From contig CAWGVZ010000008.1 in assembly GCA_963826035.1 (NCBI GenBank), positions 124,001 through 188,000 on the forward strand: a stretch of 64,000 bases of DNA, in the 5' to 3' direction. Source of the stretch: Actinophytocola sp963826035 (lineage in GTDB: Bacteria > Actinomycetota > Actinomycetes > Mycobacteriales > Pseudonocardiaceae). The notes under the pieces are model-generated. The model worked only from the letters and a program-made list of their open reading frames with translations. It was not told where the DNA came from and ran no database searches. Positions 17,570 to 28,209 of this stretch are shown here, piece after piece. Positions within the stretch are counted from its first letter, which is position 1, and each line of letters starts with the position of its first letter. Made by a program: the position numbers and the translations under genes.

Positions 17570-19816
17570 TTAGCGGGAGTTCGCGTATGCCTCCAGGGCG
17601 GCCAGTTGGCCTGGGTCCAGGCTGGCGCGGACGGCTTTCCTGGCGGTGGCCAGGTGTTCGCCGGTTACCACGGTCGCCTCGAGGGACTCGCGCATGGCTG
17701 TCAGGGCTGCCTCGCGGATCAGGGCCGCGCAGTCCGCGGCCGAGTAGCCCTCCAGGTCGGCTGCCAGCTCGGCCAGGTCCACGTCGTCGCCCAGCGGGGT
17801 GTTCTTCGCCGCCGTGTGCAGGATCTCCGCCCTCGCGTCCGTGTCCGGTGGTGGTACGTAGACCAGTCGCTCCAGGCGACCGGGACGCAGCAGCGCCGGA
17901 TCGATCAGTTCCGGGCGGTTCGTGGCGCCCAGGACCACCACGTCGCGCATGGGTTCCACACCATCGAGTTCCGTCAGCAGAGCTGCCACCACGCGGTCGG
18001 CCACGCCCGAGTCCGACGACTGGCCTCGGCGCGGCGCCAACGCGTCGACCTCGTCCAGGAAGACCATGGCCGGCGCGGCTTCGGCGGCACGGCGGAACAG
18101 TTCGCGCACCGCTCGCTCCGACTCGCCCACCCACTTGTCCATCAGCTCGGCGCCCTTCACCGAGATGACGTTCAGTTGACCCGTGCCGGCGAGCGCCCGC
18201 ACGAGGAACGTCTTGCCACAGCCGGGCGGTCCGTACAGCAGCATCCCTCGTGGGGGCGCAACCCCAAGGCGGGCAAAGGAATCCGGGTACCGCAGCGGCC
18301 AGAGCACGGCCTCCGTGAGCGACTGCTTCACCTCGATCATGTCGCCGACGTCGTCCAGTGTGAGGCCGCCGGTGTTCAGGTTGTCCGAAGTGGACATCGA
18401 CGTCGGGCGGACGGAGTCCAGTGCTCCCACCAAGTCTGACGACCGGATCCGCGGCTCGTCCGCGTCCTTGTCACGCAGCGCCGCCCGGACGGCGGCCTCG
18501 CGGCGCAGCGCCACCAGGTCTGCCGCCACGAAACCCGGGGTGCGCTCGGCGATCGTGCCGAAGTCCACATCGGACTCGACGGGTACGTCACGCAGCAGCA
18601 CGCGCAGCAACTCGGTGCGGGACTTGGCATCCGGCAGCGGGATGGACAACGACCGGTCCAGCAGGTCGACACCCCGCACCCGAGGGTCGAGCGACTCGGG
18701 ATGCGCGGAGGTCGCCACGACGGCGAACAGCGGCTTGCGCAGCGCCGCGCGCAGGATGTCGATCACCACGGTGGCGGCGGGCGGAGGGCTGGTGGCCGGC
18801 AGCAACGCGTCGAGGTCGGTGATCAGCAGCACGCCCGGCGTCTGCGCGGTGGCCGCCGCCACGGCTTCCGACAGCCGCCGCGCGCCCGCGTTCGGCTCCA
18901 GCGCGGCGATCGTGGGACCGGCGATCTCCACCAGCTTCGCCCCGGCCGCATGCGCGACGGCCCGGACGACGGTCGCCTTGCCCACCCCTTCCGGACCCGT
19001 GAGCAGCGCGCCGAGCTGTGCGGCGGCGCCGAGCTTGGCCAGCAGTTCAGGCCGGCGGAACGCGAGGTCGAACCATTCGGCCAGCCGGTCGGCCGCCTCG
19101 CGCGTGCCGATCAGGTCGGCGATCGGCGGCGGCGGTTCGGCGGGCGCGGCCAGCTGCTCGACCAGTTCCGCGTCGATCGGCTCGTCCGAGGCGCCGGCCA
19201 TGCTGAACGTGGTGCCGCCGACGGTCACGGCCACCGGCGCGGCCTCACCGGTCCGCGCCCCGTCCCGCCAACCGACCACAGTGGACGGATGGACGGCCAC
19301 CGGACCGGTCGGGTCCGAGGCCGTGACGGTCAACAGCTCGTTCGTCCACGTGGTGCCGATCGCCCTGGACAGCTTGCCGCGCACGGCGGACAGGTCCTGC
19401 TCGGGCGGCGGCGCGAGGTCCTGGGGCAGCAGCGACACGGCGTCGCCGACCGTCAGGATCTTGCCGATCAACGCGGCCCGCACGGTCTCCGGCGTGAGCG
19501 ACAGCGCCGCCATCCGCGAGCCGGCCACGGTCACCGACCGAGCCGGTCGCACGGTGGCCGGCGCGACCACCACCTCGGTCCCGTCGGTCACGCCGACGTT
19601 CGACATGGTCACGTCGTCCAGCAGCACCACGCCGGGAGCGATGGTCTCGTCGCCGGCGGCGGCCAGCGCGGCGCTCACCCGGGCACCGGTCAGCTGCACG
19701 CCGTCCCACGGCTCGAGGCCGAGCGCGTCGAGCACCTCCGGGTGCAGCCGGACCACCCCGCGCCGGGTGTCCACCGCGGACGGAGTGAGCCGGGCGGTCA
19801 GCGTGATCTGAGGCAT
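17570..19816 (-). CDS. CDC48/VCP-like double AAA ATPase
   Basis: A 748-residue AAA protein with an N-terminal double-psi barrel-like domain (about 1-175) and two ATPase modules. The second (D2) has P-loop GPPGCGKT, Walker B MVFLDEVDAL and the arginine-finger region GATNRPELIDPALLRPGR. The first (D1) has P-loop GPEGVGKA but Walker B ends LITDLDAL, lacking the catalytic Glu, so it may bind but not hydrolyse ATP. Homologous to the mycobacterial Rv0435c product; probably a segregase/unfoldase, substrate unknown. The ATG at 19816 matches the start of the N-domain; the open frame upstream is antisense to nothing real and overlaps pssA. Confidence 0.92.
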   Translation of the reverse strand: MPQITLTARLTPSAVDTRRGVVRLHPEVLDALGLEPWDGVQLTGARVSAALAAAGDETIAPGVVLLDDVTMSNVGVTDGTEVVVAPATVRPARSVTVAGSRMAALSLTPETVRAALIGKILTVGDAVSLLPQDLAPPPEQDLSAVRGKLSRAIGTTWTNELLTVTASDPTGPVAVHPSTVVGWRDGARTGEAAPVAVTVGGTTFSMAGASDEPIDAELVEQLAAPAEPPPPIADLIGTREAADRLAEWFDLAFRRPELLAKLGAAAQLGALLTGPEGVGKATVVRAVAHAAGAKLVEIAGPTIAALEPNAGARRLSEAVAAATAQTPGVLLITDLDALLPATSPPPAATVVIDILRAALRKPLFAVVATSAHPESLDPRVRGVDLLDRSLSIPLPDAKSRTELLRVLLRDVPVESDVDFGTIAERTPGFVAADLVALRREAAVRAALRDKDADEPRIRSSDLVGALDSVRPTSMSTSDNLNTGGLTLDDVGDMIEVKQSLTEAVLWPLRYPDSFARLGVAPPRGMLLYGPPGCGKTFLVRALAGTGQLNVISVKGAELMDKWVGESERAVRELFRRAAEAAPAMVFLDEVDALAPRRGQSSDSGVADRVVAALLTELDGVEPMRDVVVLGATNRPELIDPALLRPGRLERLVYVPPPDTDARAEILHTAAKNTPLGDDVDLAELAADLEGYSAADCAALIREAALTAMRESLEATVVTGEHLATARKAVRASLDPGQLAALEAYANSR

Positions 19817-19857
19817 GGGACGGACCCTACCGAGTGGAGCTTGCGGAACGAGCATCG

Positions 19858-20862
19858 TTACTGGTCCTCGCGGCCACTCGTAGGCGGTCTGGTCTGGTTG
19901 CGGCGCAGCCCCACCCGCCGCCAGTTCCGCCCGCGCGTCACCGCACGGCGGATCCGGGGCGCGTCGGTGGGCAGGACCAGCCGGGGACGGCCACCGTTCC
20001 CGTCCGCGCCGCGCCGCCACACGGCCCGCGCGGCGCCGGCCACCCGCCGCATGGGCGGCCGCAGCCCGAGCCTGCGCACGTGCGCCCGGCGGATCGCCCG
20101 GCGCTCCTTCGGCGGCACGTCCCACGCCTCCGGGTGCTTGGCCAGCCACCGGTGGCGCCGCACGGCGTACGGCACGTGCAGCAGGTACACGATCAGCGCG
20201 CACGCGAGCGCGATCATGGGATAGGTGATCACCGCGGCGGCCAGCAGGCCGACCAGGACGAGCAGCGGCGCCACGGCCCTGGCCGGCACCTTGATCGTCT
20301 TCACGGACAGCGTCGGGATCCGGCTGATGAGCAGCGCCGCCACGGCCACCGTCCACACCATCACCAGCGGTTCGGCCGACCACCAGCCGTCCCGGCCGAT
20401 CTGTAGCGACAGGATCAGCGGCAGCAACGCCACCAGCCCACCGGCCGGGGCGGGCACGCCGACGAAGAACTCCTTGGCGTACGGCGGTTGTTCGGTGTCG
20501 TCGAGCAGTGTGTTGAACCGCGCGAGGCGCAGGATGATGCACACGGCGAAGACGAGCGCGACCACCCAGCCGATGCGGTTGCCGTCGAACCGCCAGACGT
20601 AGAGGACGAGCGCGGGCGCCACGCCGAAGGAGATGGCGTCGGCCAGCGAGTCGAGCTCGGCGCCCATCTTGCTGGTGGCGTCGAGCAGTCGCGCGATGCG
20701 TCCGTCGAGGCTGTCGAGCACGGCGGCCACGGCGATCGCCGCGATGGCGGCCGTGAAGTTGCCGCCCAGCGCGAACTGGACCGACGACAACCCGGCGCAC
20801 ATGGCCAGGACGGTGATCGCGTTCGGCAGCAGCCGGACCCCCGGCGAGGACCTACCGGCCAC
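19858..20862 (-). CDS. pssA: CDP-diacylglycerol-serine O-phosphatidyltransferase
   Basis: A 334-residue membrane enzyme making phosphatidylserine from CDP-diacylglycerol and serine. The CDP-alcohol phosphatidyltransferase signature is complete: DGRIAR, then Gly, Asp and Asp at the proper spacing (DGRIARLLDATSKMGAELD). About seven hydrophobic segments follow. The last 100 residues form an Arg-rich cytoplasmic tail absent from short PssA proteins. The start overlaps psd by 11 bp, so psd and pssA are co-translated, supplying substrate and next step of phosphatidylethanolamine synthesis. Confidence 0.94.
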   Translation of the reverse strand: MAGRSSPGVRLLPNAITVLAMCAGLSSVQFALGGNFTAAIAAIAVAAVLDSLDGRIARLLDATSKMGAELDSLADAISFGVAPALVLYVWRFDGNRIGWVVALVFAVCIILRLARFNTLLDDTEQPPYAKEFFVGVPAPAGGLVALLPLILSLQIGRDGWWSAEPLVMVWTVAVAALLISRIPTLSVKTIKVPARAVAPLLVLVGLLAAAVITYPMIALACALIVYLLHVPYAVRRHRWLAKHPEAWDVPPKERRAIRRAHVRRLGLRPPMRRVAGAARAVWRRGADGNGGRPRLVLPTDAPRIRRAVTRGRNWRRVGLRRNQTRPPTSGREDQ

Positions 20863-21568
20863 TCAATCCTCCGAGTTCGGCCAGCACGGTCTCGCCGCCG
20901 ACGGTGCGCTGTCCCGGCTCGACCAGCACGCGACTGCCCGGCGCCACGTAGACGTCGACCCGGGAGCCGAACCTGATCAGCCCGTACGTGTCGCCCACGG
21001 ACACCTTGTCGCCCGCGGCGACCTGGCAGACGATCCGCCGCGCGATGAGCCCGGCGATCTGCACGACCACCACGTCGTGCCCGTCGGGCGTGTGCAGCAG
21101 CAGTGAGTTGCGCTCGTTGTCGTCGCTGGCCTTGTCGAGGTCGGCCGACAGGAACTTGCCCGGCTTGTACTCGGCGGCCACCACCTCGCCGGACACGGGC
21201 ACGCGCTGGACGTGCACGTCGAACACGGAGAGGAACACGCTGATCCGGGTCATGGGCGCATCGCCGAGACCCAGCTCTGGCGGCGGTGTGGCCTGGACGA
21301 CGTGGGACACGGCGCCGTCGGCCGCCGCGACCACCACACCGGGACGGGTGGGCGCCACCCGCTTGGGCTCACGGAAGAACCAGGCGACGAAACCCGTGAG
21401 GACACCGGCGACGAAGCCGGCCCGGCGGGACAGCCGGCGCAACAGGAACGTGGCGACCGCGCCGCCGGCCACGAACGGCCGGCCGGCCGGGTTCATGGGC
21501 GGGACAACGCTCCTGGTCAGCTCGACGAAGTGGGCCAGACCAGTGGGTGACTCATGGGATTCGCTCAT
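20852..21568 (-). CDS. psd: Phosphatidylserine decarboxylase
   Basis: A 238-residue short-type PSD that converts phosphatidylserine to phosphatidylethanolamine. The self-cleavage/pyruvoyl site is RFGSRVDVY near the C-terminus, and FLSVFDVHVQRVP is the conserved core. A hydrophobic pair of segments near 45-80 should anchor it to the membrane. I chose the ATG at 21568 (MSESHE); in-frame codons extend to 21610. First gene of psd-pssA-AAA ATPase. Confidence 0.94.
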   Translation of the reverse strand: MSESHESPTGLAHFVELTRSVVPPMNPAGRPFVAGGAVATFLLRRLSRRAGFVAGVLTGFVAWFFREPKRVAPTRPGVVVAAADGAVSHVVQATPPPELGLGDAPMTRISVFLSVFDVHVQRVPVSGEVVAAEYKPGKFLSADLDKASDDNERNSLLLHTPDGHDVVVVQIAGLIARRIVCQVAAGDKVSVGDTYGLIRFGSRVDVYVAPGSRVLVEPGQRTVGGETVLAELGGLSGR

Positions 21569-21768
21569 GTAGCTGGGGATTCCTCGCAACCGGTGCGGAA
21601 ACGGACTCACGCACCACGCTACGCCAACTGCGCAGAGTTACTACGCCACCGGGTCCACCGGCCGGCCGTGCACCCCCCGACGACGTGCACGTACCGGCCG
21701 GTCCACCTATGACCGGCAGTGTACGGCCGCCCACATGCGGTGAGCAATAGCGAGAAGTAGGGGGGCAA

Positions 21769-22056
21769 CTACGGACGGTCGCGAGGTGGCCGCTGTGCCA
21801 GACCCTGGACCAGCCGCAGAACGGCCAGCAGAACGATGGCGCCGAGGGCCGCCACGCCCATGCTCGGGAAGTCGAACTCGAAGGTCTTCTCGTGCCCGGT
21901 GACCGCCTTGTAGAGGAGCCCGCCGAGCGCTGCGCCGACCACGCCGACCAGGATGCTGACCAGGCAACCCTGCCGTTGGCGGTAGCGGCCGCCGACCACC
22001 ACGTTGGCGATCCAGCCGACGATTGCCCCGAACACGACCCATGCGATGAATCCCAC
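21769..22056 (-). CDS. GlsB/YeaQ/YmgE-family small membrane protein
   Basis: A 95-residue protein with three hydrophobic helices and glycine-rich motifs (GWIANVVVGG, GAALGGLLYK) of the transglycosylase-associated/GlsB stress family. Role is poorly known; family members are linked to general stress responses. It starts nine bases after the moeA stop, so it is carried in that transcript. This gene is not part of the mycobacterial order. Confidence 0.88.
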   Translation of the reverse strand: MGFIAWVVFGAIVGWIANVVVGGRYRQRQGCLVSILVGVVGAALGGLLYKAVTGHEKTFEFDFPSMGVAALGAIVLLAVLRLVQGLAQRPPRDRP

Positions 22057-22065
22057 GGGGCGAGC

Positions 22066-23304
22066 CTACGGGGACTGCTCGATCCGCAGCACGGTGACGA
22101 GGTCACCCTCAGCGACGTCCGTCACGTCCTCCGGCAGTTCGATCAGACAGTTCGAGATGGCAAGTGACGCCAACAGGTGGGATCCCGGCCCGCCGACCGG
22201 AGTAACGACGTCGCCCTCCTGCCACCCGCGCCGGTACTGGCTGCGCCCGGCCGGCGAGCGCAGCGCCGCGGTCGACCGCGCTTGGACCCGCGGCCGCTCG
22301 GTCACCGTGTGTCCCATGGCGGCCAGCAGCGCCGGGCGCAGGAACAACTCGAACGACAGCGCCGAGCTCACCGGGTTGCCGGGGAGGGTCGCCACCGGTA
22401 GTCTTCCGGGCCCGCCGGCGCTGGAGGCAGTTGTCAACAGGCCGTATCCCTGCGGTCCGCCCGGCTGTACGGCCACGCGCAGGAACTCCACGCCCTGGCC
22501 GGTCAGCGCGTCCTTCACCACCTCGTAGGCGCCGGCGCTCACCCCGCCCGACGTGATCAGGACGTCGACCTCGGCCTTGTGCTCGGCGATCGCCGCGTGG
22601 AACGCCTCGACGTCGTCCGGCACGAACCGCAGCACCACCGGCTCGGCGCCGATCTCCCGCACGGCCGCCGCCAGCATCACGCTGTTCGACTCATAGATCT
22701 GGCCGTGGAGCAGGGGAGTGTCGGCGGCCACCAGCTCCGAGCCGGTGGACAGGATCAGCACTCTGGCCGGCCGGTGGACGGGCAGCGTGCCGCAGCCGAT
22801 GGCGGCGGCCAGGCCCAGCTGCGGCGCGCCGAGCACGGTGCCGGCCCGCAGGACGGTCGCGCCCGCCGTGACGTCCTCGCCGGCGCGCCGGATGTGGTTG
22901 CCGGCCGCGACCGGCGCCCGCACGGTCACCTCGTGCACGCCGCCGTCCGTGTCCTCCACCCGGACCACCGCGTCCGCGCCCGGCGGGACCGGCGCGCCCG
23001 TCATGATCCGGTGCGCCGTGTCCGGCGCCAGCGGCACGATGTCCGTGCGCCCGGCCGGGATGTCCACGGGGACCGGCAGCGTGATCGGCACCCGCGCCAC
23101 GTCCGCCGCCCGGACCGCGTAGCCGTCCATGGCCGAGTTGTCGAACGGCGGCAGTGCGACCGGCGACACGAGATCCTGACCGAGCACCAGCCCGACGCAG
23201 TCGAGCAACGGGCGCCGCACGACCGGGAGAGTGGGCACGAGCGCGGCGATCGTCGCCCGGTACTCGGCGACCGACCTGGGCGTGTTCTTCGCGGCAGGAT
23301 CCAC
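22066..23304 (-). CDS. moeA: Molybdopterin molybdotransferase MoeA
   Basis: A 412-residue enzyme that inserts molybdenum into adenylylated molybdopterin. Conserved blocks visible: PPFDNSAMDGYAV, RIMTGAPVPPGADAVV, GGVSAGAYEVV and TLPGNPVSSALSFE. Start taken as the GTG at 23304 (MDPAAKNTPRS); the upstream open frame runs into the AIM24 promoter. Molybdenum cofactor is needed by the coxSLM hydroxylase at 46-50 kb. The place next to psd matches moeA2 of mycobacteria. Confidence 0.94.
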   Translation of the reverse strand: MDPAAKNTPRSVAEYRATIAALVPTLPVVRRPLLDCVGLVLGQDLVSPVALPPFDNSAMDGYAVRAADVARVPITLPVPVDIPAGRTDIVPLAPDTAHRIMTGAPVPPGADAVVRVEDTDGGVHEVTVRAPVAAGNHIRRAGEDVTAGATVLRAGTVLGAPQLGLAAAIGCGTLPVHRPARVLILSTGSELVAADTPLLHGQIYESNSVMLAAAVREIGAEPVVLRFVPDDVEAFHAAIAEHKAEVDVLITSGGVSAGAYEVVKDALTGQGVEFLRVAVQPGGPQGYGLLTTASSAGGPGRLPVATLPGNPVSSALSFELFLRPALLAAMGHTVTERPRVQARSTAALRSPAGRSQYRRGWQEGDVVTPVGGPGSHLLASLAISNCLIELPEDVTDVAEGDLVTVLRIEQSP

Positions 23305-23375
23305 GTGTGCATCTTGCCCCACGGCGCGTGCCAGACTCGTGGGGAGAAGATCACGCAGATACCCGGAGGGGCACG

Positions 23376-24023
23376 GTGCAGGTCCGCACACGGCACACCC
23401 CGGCCTTCGGCGTCGCCCGGCTGCTGATGGCACCTGGCGAGGCGGTTCAGGCCGAGTACTCCTCGATGCTCGCCACGAGCTACGGGGTGCTGGTGGACGC
23501 GCGAGGTCGGGGCGGCACGCGGGGCCGGTCGGTGCGGGCGATCTTCACCGCACCCGCCGAGGGCGGCTGGGTCGACGTGGCACCGCAGCTGCCCGGCGAC
23601 GTCCACACCCTCGAGTTGGACGGCATGACCGGCTGGTGCGTCTCGCGCGGCAGTTGGCTCGCGACGCCGGCCACCGTGCGGTCCGACCCGCAGTGGGCCG
23701 GGTTCCGCAATTTGTTCGGCGCCGAGCACGGGTTCGTGGAGCACGTTTCCGGCGTCGGCGCCCTCGTGTTGGCGTGTTGTGGTTCCCTGGACGTGGTGAG
23801 CCTCGAACCCGGCGAGCTGATCAGCGTCGAACCCAGTTACCTGCTGGCATACAGCGAGCAGACCCAGTGCCGGTTGCGGGCGGTGAGCCAGTCGATGCCG
23901 CAGTCCGTGCGGACGGGCGAAGGGCTGATGCTCGACTTCGCCGGCCCAGGTCAGCTGTTGATCCAGACCCGCAACCCACGCGCCATGGCCGGGCTGTTGT
24001 CCTCGACGAACAGATCGGGGTGA
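23376..24023 (+). CDS. AIM24-family protein
   Basis: A 215-residue beta-rich protein of the AIM24/TIGR00266 family (double beta-helix fold; function poorly defined). Typical stretches are the N-terminal RHTPAFGVARLLMAPGEAVQAE and VLACCGSLDVVSLEPGE. Start at the GTG 23376, with GGAGGGG just before it; the longer open frame upstream overlaps moeA. Divergent from moeA. Confidence 0.85.
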   Translation: MQVRTRHTPAFGVARLLMAPGEAVQAEYSSMLATSYGVLVDARGRGGTRGRSVRAIFTAPAEGGWVDVAPQLPGDVHTLELDGMTGWCVSRGSWLATPATVRSDPQWAGFRNLFGAEHGFVEHVSGVGALVLACCGSLDVVSLEPGELISVEPSYLLAYSEQTQCRLRAVSQSMPQSVRTGEGLMLDFAGPGQLLIQTRNPRAMAGLLSSTNRSG

Positions 24024-24143
24024 ACCGCACGCGAGCCGTGGTCGTCGAACGTTAGGCTTTCGTCTGGCGAGGGCCGATCGCGGTGCGGCCGAGCTGCGGG
24101 GCGCTCGGTGGGCGATCGACCCCGACGAATGAATGGATGAGCA

Positions 24144-25421
24144 GTGTCGGAGGACCTGACCGGGCGTCGCCTGGGGCATTACCGGATCGACGGTGTGCTC
24201 GGCAAGGGCGGCATGAGCGTGATGTACCGGGCCACCGACATCCGGCTCGGCCGCAAGGTAGCGCTCAAGGTCATCGCCGAGCACCTCACGGAGGACCCCG
24301 AGTTCCGTGAGCGGTTCGTCGACGAGGCACGCAACACCTCGGCCATCGACCACGCGAACGTCGTGCCGCTGTACGACTTCGGTGAGGTCGACGGCCTCCT
24401 GTACATCGCCATGCGGCTGGTCGACGGATCCGATCTGGCCAGCCTCATCAAGGACGGCCCGCTCACGCCGGAGCGCGCGGTGCAGCTGCTCGGCCAGGTG
24501 GCCGAGGCGCTGGACAACCTCCACGAGCGCGGTCTCGTGCACCTCGACGTGAAGCCGGCGAACGTGCTCGTCACCAGCCGCGAGTCCACGGCCGAACACG
24601 TCTACGTGGCCGACTTCGGGCTGACCCGCCGTGGCGCCACCGGCCACCGGACCCGCGGCGGCGACTTCCTCGGCTCGCCGACCTATGCGGCACCCGAGCA
24701 CCTGCGTGGCGAGCCGGTCGACCCGCGTACCGACGGCTACTCGCTCGCGTGCGTGCTGTTCGCGTGCCTGTCCGGGCGCCCGCCGTTCCAGGGCGCGGTC
24801 CCGGAGGTCATCCAGGGCCACCTGAACCGGGACGTGCCCTCGCTCACCGAGGTCGTGCCGTCGCTGCCGCCCGCCATCGACGACGTGATCCGTCGCGGCA
24901 TGTCGAAGAGCCAGACCAGCCGTTACTCGAACTGCCGCGAGCTGATATCCGCCGCGCGCACGGCGCTGCTCAGCCAGCCGGTGCGGCGCCCGCCCGCGGT
25001 CGTCGGCCCGCGCCCGAACTCGGCCGGGTCGCCGAGCGGTCACGGCTACCAGCAGCAGCGGCCGCCGAACACGCCGCCGGGCGGCTACCAGCGCCCGCCC
25101 GTGCCGGCCGGCACGCACTCGTCCAACGCCGACCCGGTGCGGCTGCGTCCGCCCGTGCCGGCCGGCACGAGCACGGCGTTCACGTCGTCCGAGGGCGGCT
25201 CCGGCACCCGGTGGATCGCGCCGGTGATCGTCGGGCTGGTGGCCATCGGCCTGATCATCGCCGCCATCTTCCTGCTGTCGGGGGACGACTCCGACGGTGA
25301 TCCCGGTGGCGGCGGCACCGAGCAGACGACCGAGCGGACGGTGCCGCCGATCCAGGTGGGACCGGGTGGCGACTCCAACAGTCCGGACACCTCGGAGTCG
25401 AACGACAGCGGCGGTCGCTGA
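24144..25421 (+). CDS. Membrane Ser/Thr protein kinase (PknB type)
   Basis: A 425-residue kinase: kinase domain 1-275 with glycine loop LGKGGMSVMY, Lys in VALKVI, DFG (VADFGLT) and APE (AAPEHL), then a Pro/Gly/Gln-rich juxtamembrane region, one membrane helix (about 350-372) and a short acidic Ser/Gly-rich outer tail with no sensor domain. The catalytic loop reads HLDVKPAN: the usual HRD arginine is Leu, so activation-loop control may differ. GTG start at 24144. Directly upstream of groEL2 but with its own 214-bp gap. Confidence 0.93.
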   Translation: MSEDLTGRRLGHYRIDGVLGKGGMSVMYRATDIRLGRKVALKVIAEHLTEDPEFRERFVDEARNTSAIDHANVVPLYDFGEVDGLLYIAMRLVDGSDLASLIKDGPLTPERAVQLLGQVAEALDNLHERGLVHLDVKPANVLVTSRESTAEHVYVADFGLTRRGATGHRTRGGDFLGSPTYAAPEHLRGEPVDPRTDGYSLACVLFACLSGRPPFQGAVPEVIQGHLNRDVPSLTEVVPSLPPAIDDVIRRGMSKSQTSRYSNCRELISAARTALLSQPVRRPPAVVGPRPNSAGSPSGHGYQQQRPPNTPPGGYQRPPVPAGTHSSNADPVRLRPPVPAGTSTAFTSSEGGSGTRWIAPVIVGLVAIGLIIAAIFLLSGDDSDGDPGGGGTEQTTERTVPPIQVGPGGDSNSPDTSESNDSGGR

Positions 25422-25431
25422 CCTGTGTTTC

Positions 25432-25492
25432 TTGCACTCTCGGGTGGAGAGTGCTAAACACGGAACTGGCACTCGGGATCGCCGAGTGCCAA
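25432..25492 (+). promoter_or_regulatory. Two CIRCE (HrcA) operators upstream of groEL2
   Basis: TTGCACTC-N9-GAGTGCTAA at 25432-25457 and TGGCACTC-N9-GAGTGCCA at about 25467-25491 are both close to the CIRCE consensus TTAGCACTC-N9-GAGTGCTAA. Paired CIRCE sites control groEL genes in Streptomyces and mycobacteria through HrcA. They lie 144-204 bp before the groEL2 ATG, so the mRNA has a long leader. Confidence 0.93.
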
Positions 25493-25635
25493 CGAGACGA
25501 GGTCGGGACGGTGAGGCAGGACTCCGCTCTGCGGGTGTTCAGCCGTCCGTCGCGGGCACCGAGCCTGGCCGAGCAACGTGACGTCCAAACGACCGTGAGT
25601 GCACTCACGGTCAACAACGGAGGACTAACACCGCA

Positions 25636-27261
<1,626 letters not shown>

Positions 27262-27273
27262 TCCAGCCATAGC

Positions 27274-27312
27274 AAGAAGGGCCCGGACGCACAACGCGTC
27301 CGGGCCCTTCTT
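27274..27312 (+). terminator. groEL2 terminator hairpin
   Basis: AAGAAGGGCCCGGACGC and its exact complement are separated by ACAAC, giving a perfect 17-bp stem 13 bases after the groEL2 stop. In DNA the stem is symmetric (A-rich left, T-rich right), so it could stop transcription from both sides. Confidence 0.93.
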
Positions 27313-27313
27313 C

Positions 27314-27483
27314 GCATAATGACCACTCCGGTCGCGCATAATGACCAGTCCGGTCGCGCATGATGACCAGTCCGGTCGCGCATGATGACCAGTCCGGCAT
27401 CCCGGGGACTACCGCCCCGCGCCGAACGGTCATCATGGCCGACGGGACTGGTCATCATGGATGACCGGAGTGGTCATCATGCG
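27314..27483. repeat. 22-nt repeat array with nested inverted copies
   Basis: Four tandem 22-nt units of the form GCATRATGACCASTCCGGTCGC start at 27314, 27336, 27358 and 27380. Three inverted copies (…GGTCATCATGG) follow at about 27427, 27445 and 27467. The outermost direct copy has ACCACTCC and pairs with the outermost inverse GGAGTGGT; inner copies have ACCAGTCC and pair with GGACTGGT. The last inverse copy covers the stop codon of the convergent gene (27477-27479). Confidence 0.88.
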
Positions 27484-28208
27484 TCCTGGGGGAGGCAGAT
27501 TTCGCAGAAGTCCTCGCCGAACGGGGTCAGGTGCACGCTGCGCCGGACGGTTTTCGGGGCCCTGCCCGCTTTGGCCATGGCCGCCTGGACCTCTGGTTGT
27601 ACTTCCACCACCTGGTAGCGCGACGGCTCCACCTCTTCGCGGGAGAACCACACCAGGCCCAGCCGGAAGAGGTTGTTCAGATACGCGTTCGTGCGGTCCA
27701 GGCGCCGCACGCCGGACTGGCGGCCGATCATCGACAGGCCCGCCTCGATCAGTTCCGAACCGATGCCCAGCGGCCGGTTCGTGCGCACGTCCACCGTCGG
27801 CTGCGGGCCCTCCTGCGCCAGGAACCGCAGGATCCGCGCCTCGTCGGGGGCCAACTCGCCCAGGATTCGTTCGTACGCCGGGTGCATGTCCTCCACGAAG
27901 TGAACGTCCGCGGATCGCTTCAGCAGTTCCGCGCCCCTGGCACGGAGTTCCTCGCTCGTGGCGTGCGGCGTGCCGTTCGGCGGGGGCGGCGCCGACGGCG
28001 GGGCGCCGAGCACCTCGGCGGCAGCCGTGCGCAGTTCGTTCGTCAGCTCGGTCACGATCTTCACGGGTGGCTCGCCGGCCGCTATCCCGCGCACCACGCG
28101 GGATCCCGTGTGGACGGTCGTGGTCACCATCCACTGGAGCGTGCTCAGCCCGGTGCTCGCCGCGATCCGCAGCAGGCCGGTTGCCTCCCTGAAGGGCTCG
28201 TCAGGCAT
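27477..28208 (-). CDS. Abi-alpha (DUF4393)-like protein
   Basis: A 243-residue protein. The centre (MHPAYERILGELAPDEARIL, then RFLAQEGPQPTVDVRTNRP) resembles the Abi-alpha/DUF4393 family, some members of which were named from abortive-infection loci; molecular activity is unknown. The C-terminal part predicts a winged-helix-like fold (LTPFGEDFCEICLP). GGAG lies seven bases before the ATG at 28208, inside the end of the DUF445 gene, one base from its stop. Last gene of the minus-strand run that starts with the CHAT operon, though probably separately terminated. Confidence 0.75.
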   Translation of the reverse strand: MPDEPFREATGLLRIAASTGLSTLQWMVTTTVHTGSRVVRGIAAGEPPVKIVTELTNELRTAAAEVLGAPPSAPPPPNGTPHATSEELRARGAELLKRSADVHFVEDMHPAYERILGELAPDEARILRFLAQEGPQPTVDVRTNRPLGIGSELIEAGLSMIGRQSGVRRLDRTNAYLNNLFRLGLVWFSREEVEPSRYQVVEVQPEVQAAMAKAGRAPKTVRRSVHLTPFGEDFCEICLPQDA

Positions 28209-28209
28209 G

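Noticed and set aside
17570..20800. A single 1076-codon frame running from the AAA ATPase back through pssA
   Set aside because: The part beyond 19816 is Arg/Ala-rich out-of-frame reading of pssA; the ATPase N-domain begins at the ATG 19816.
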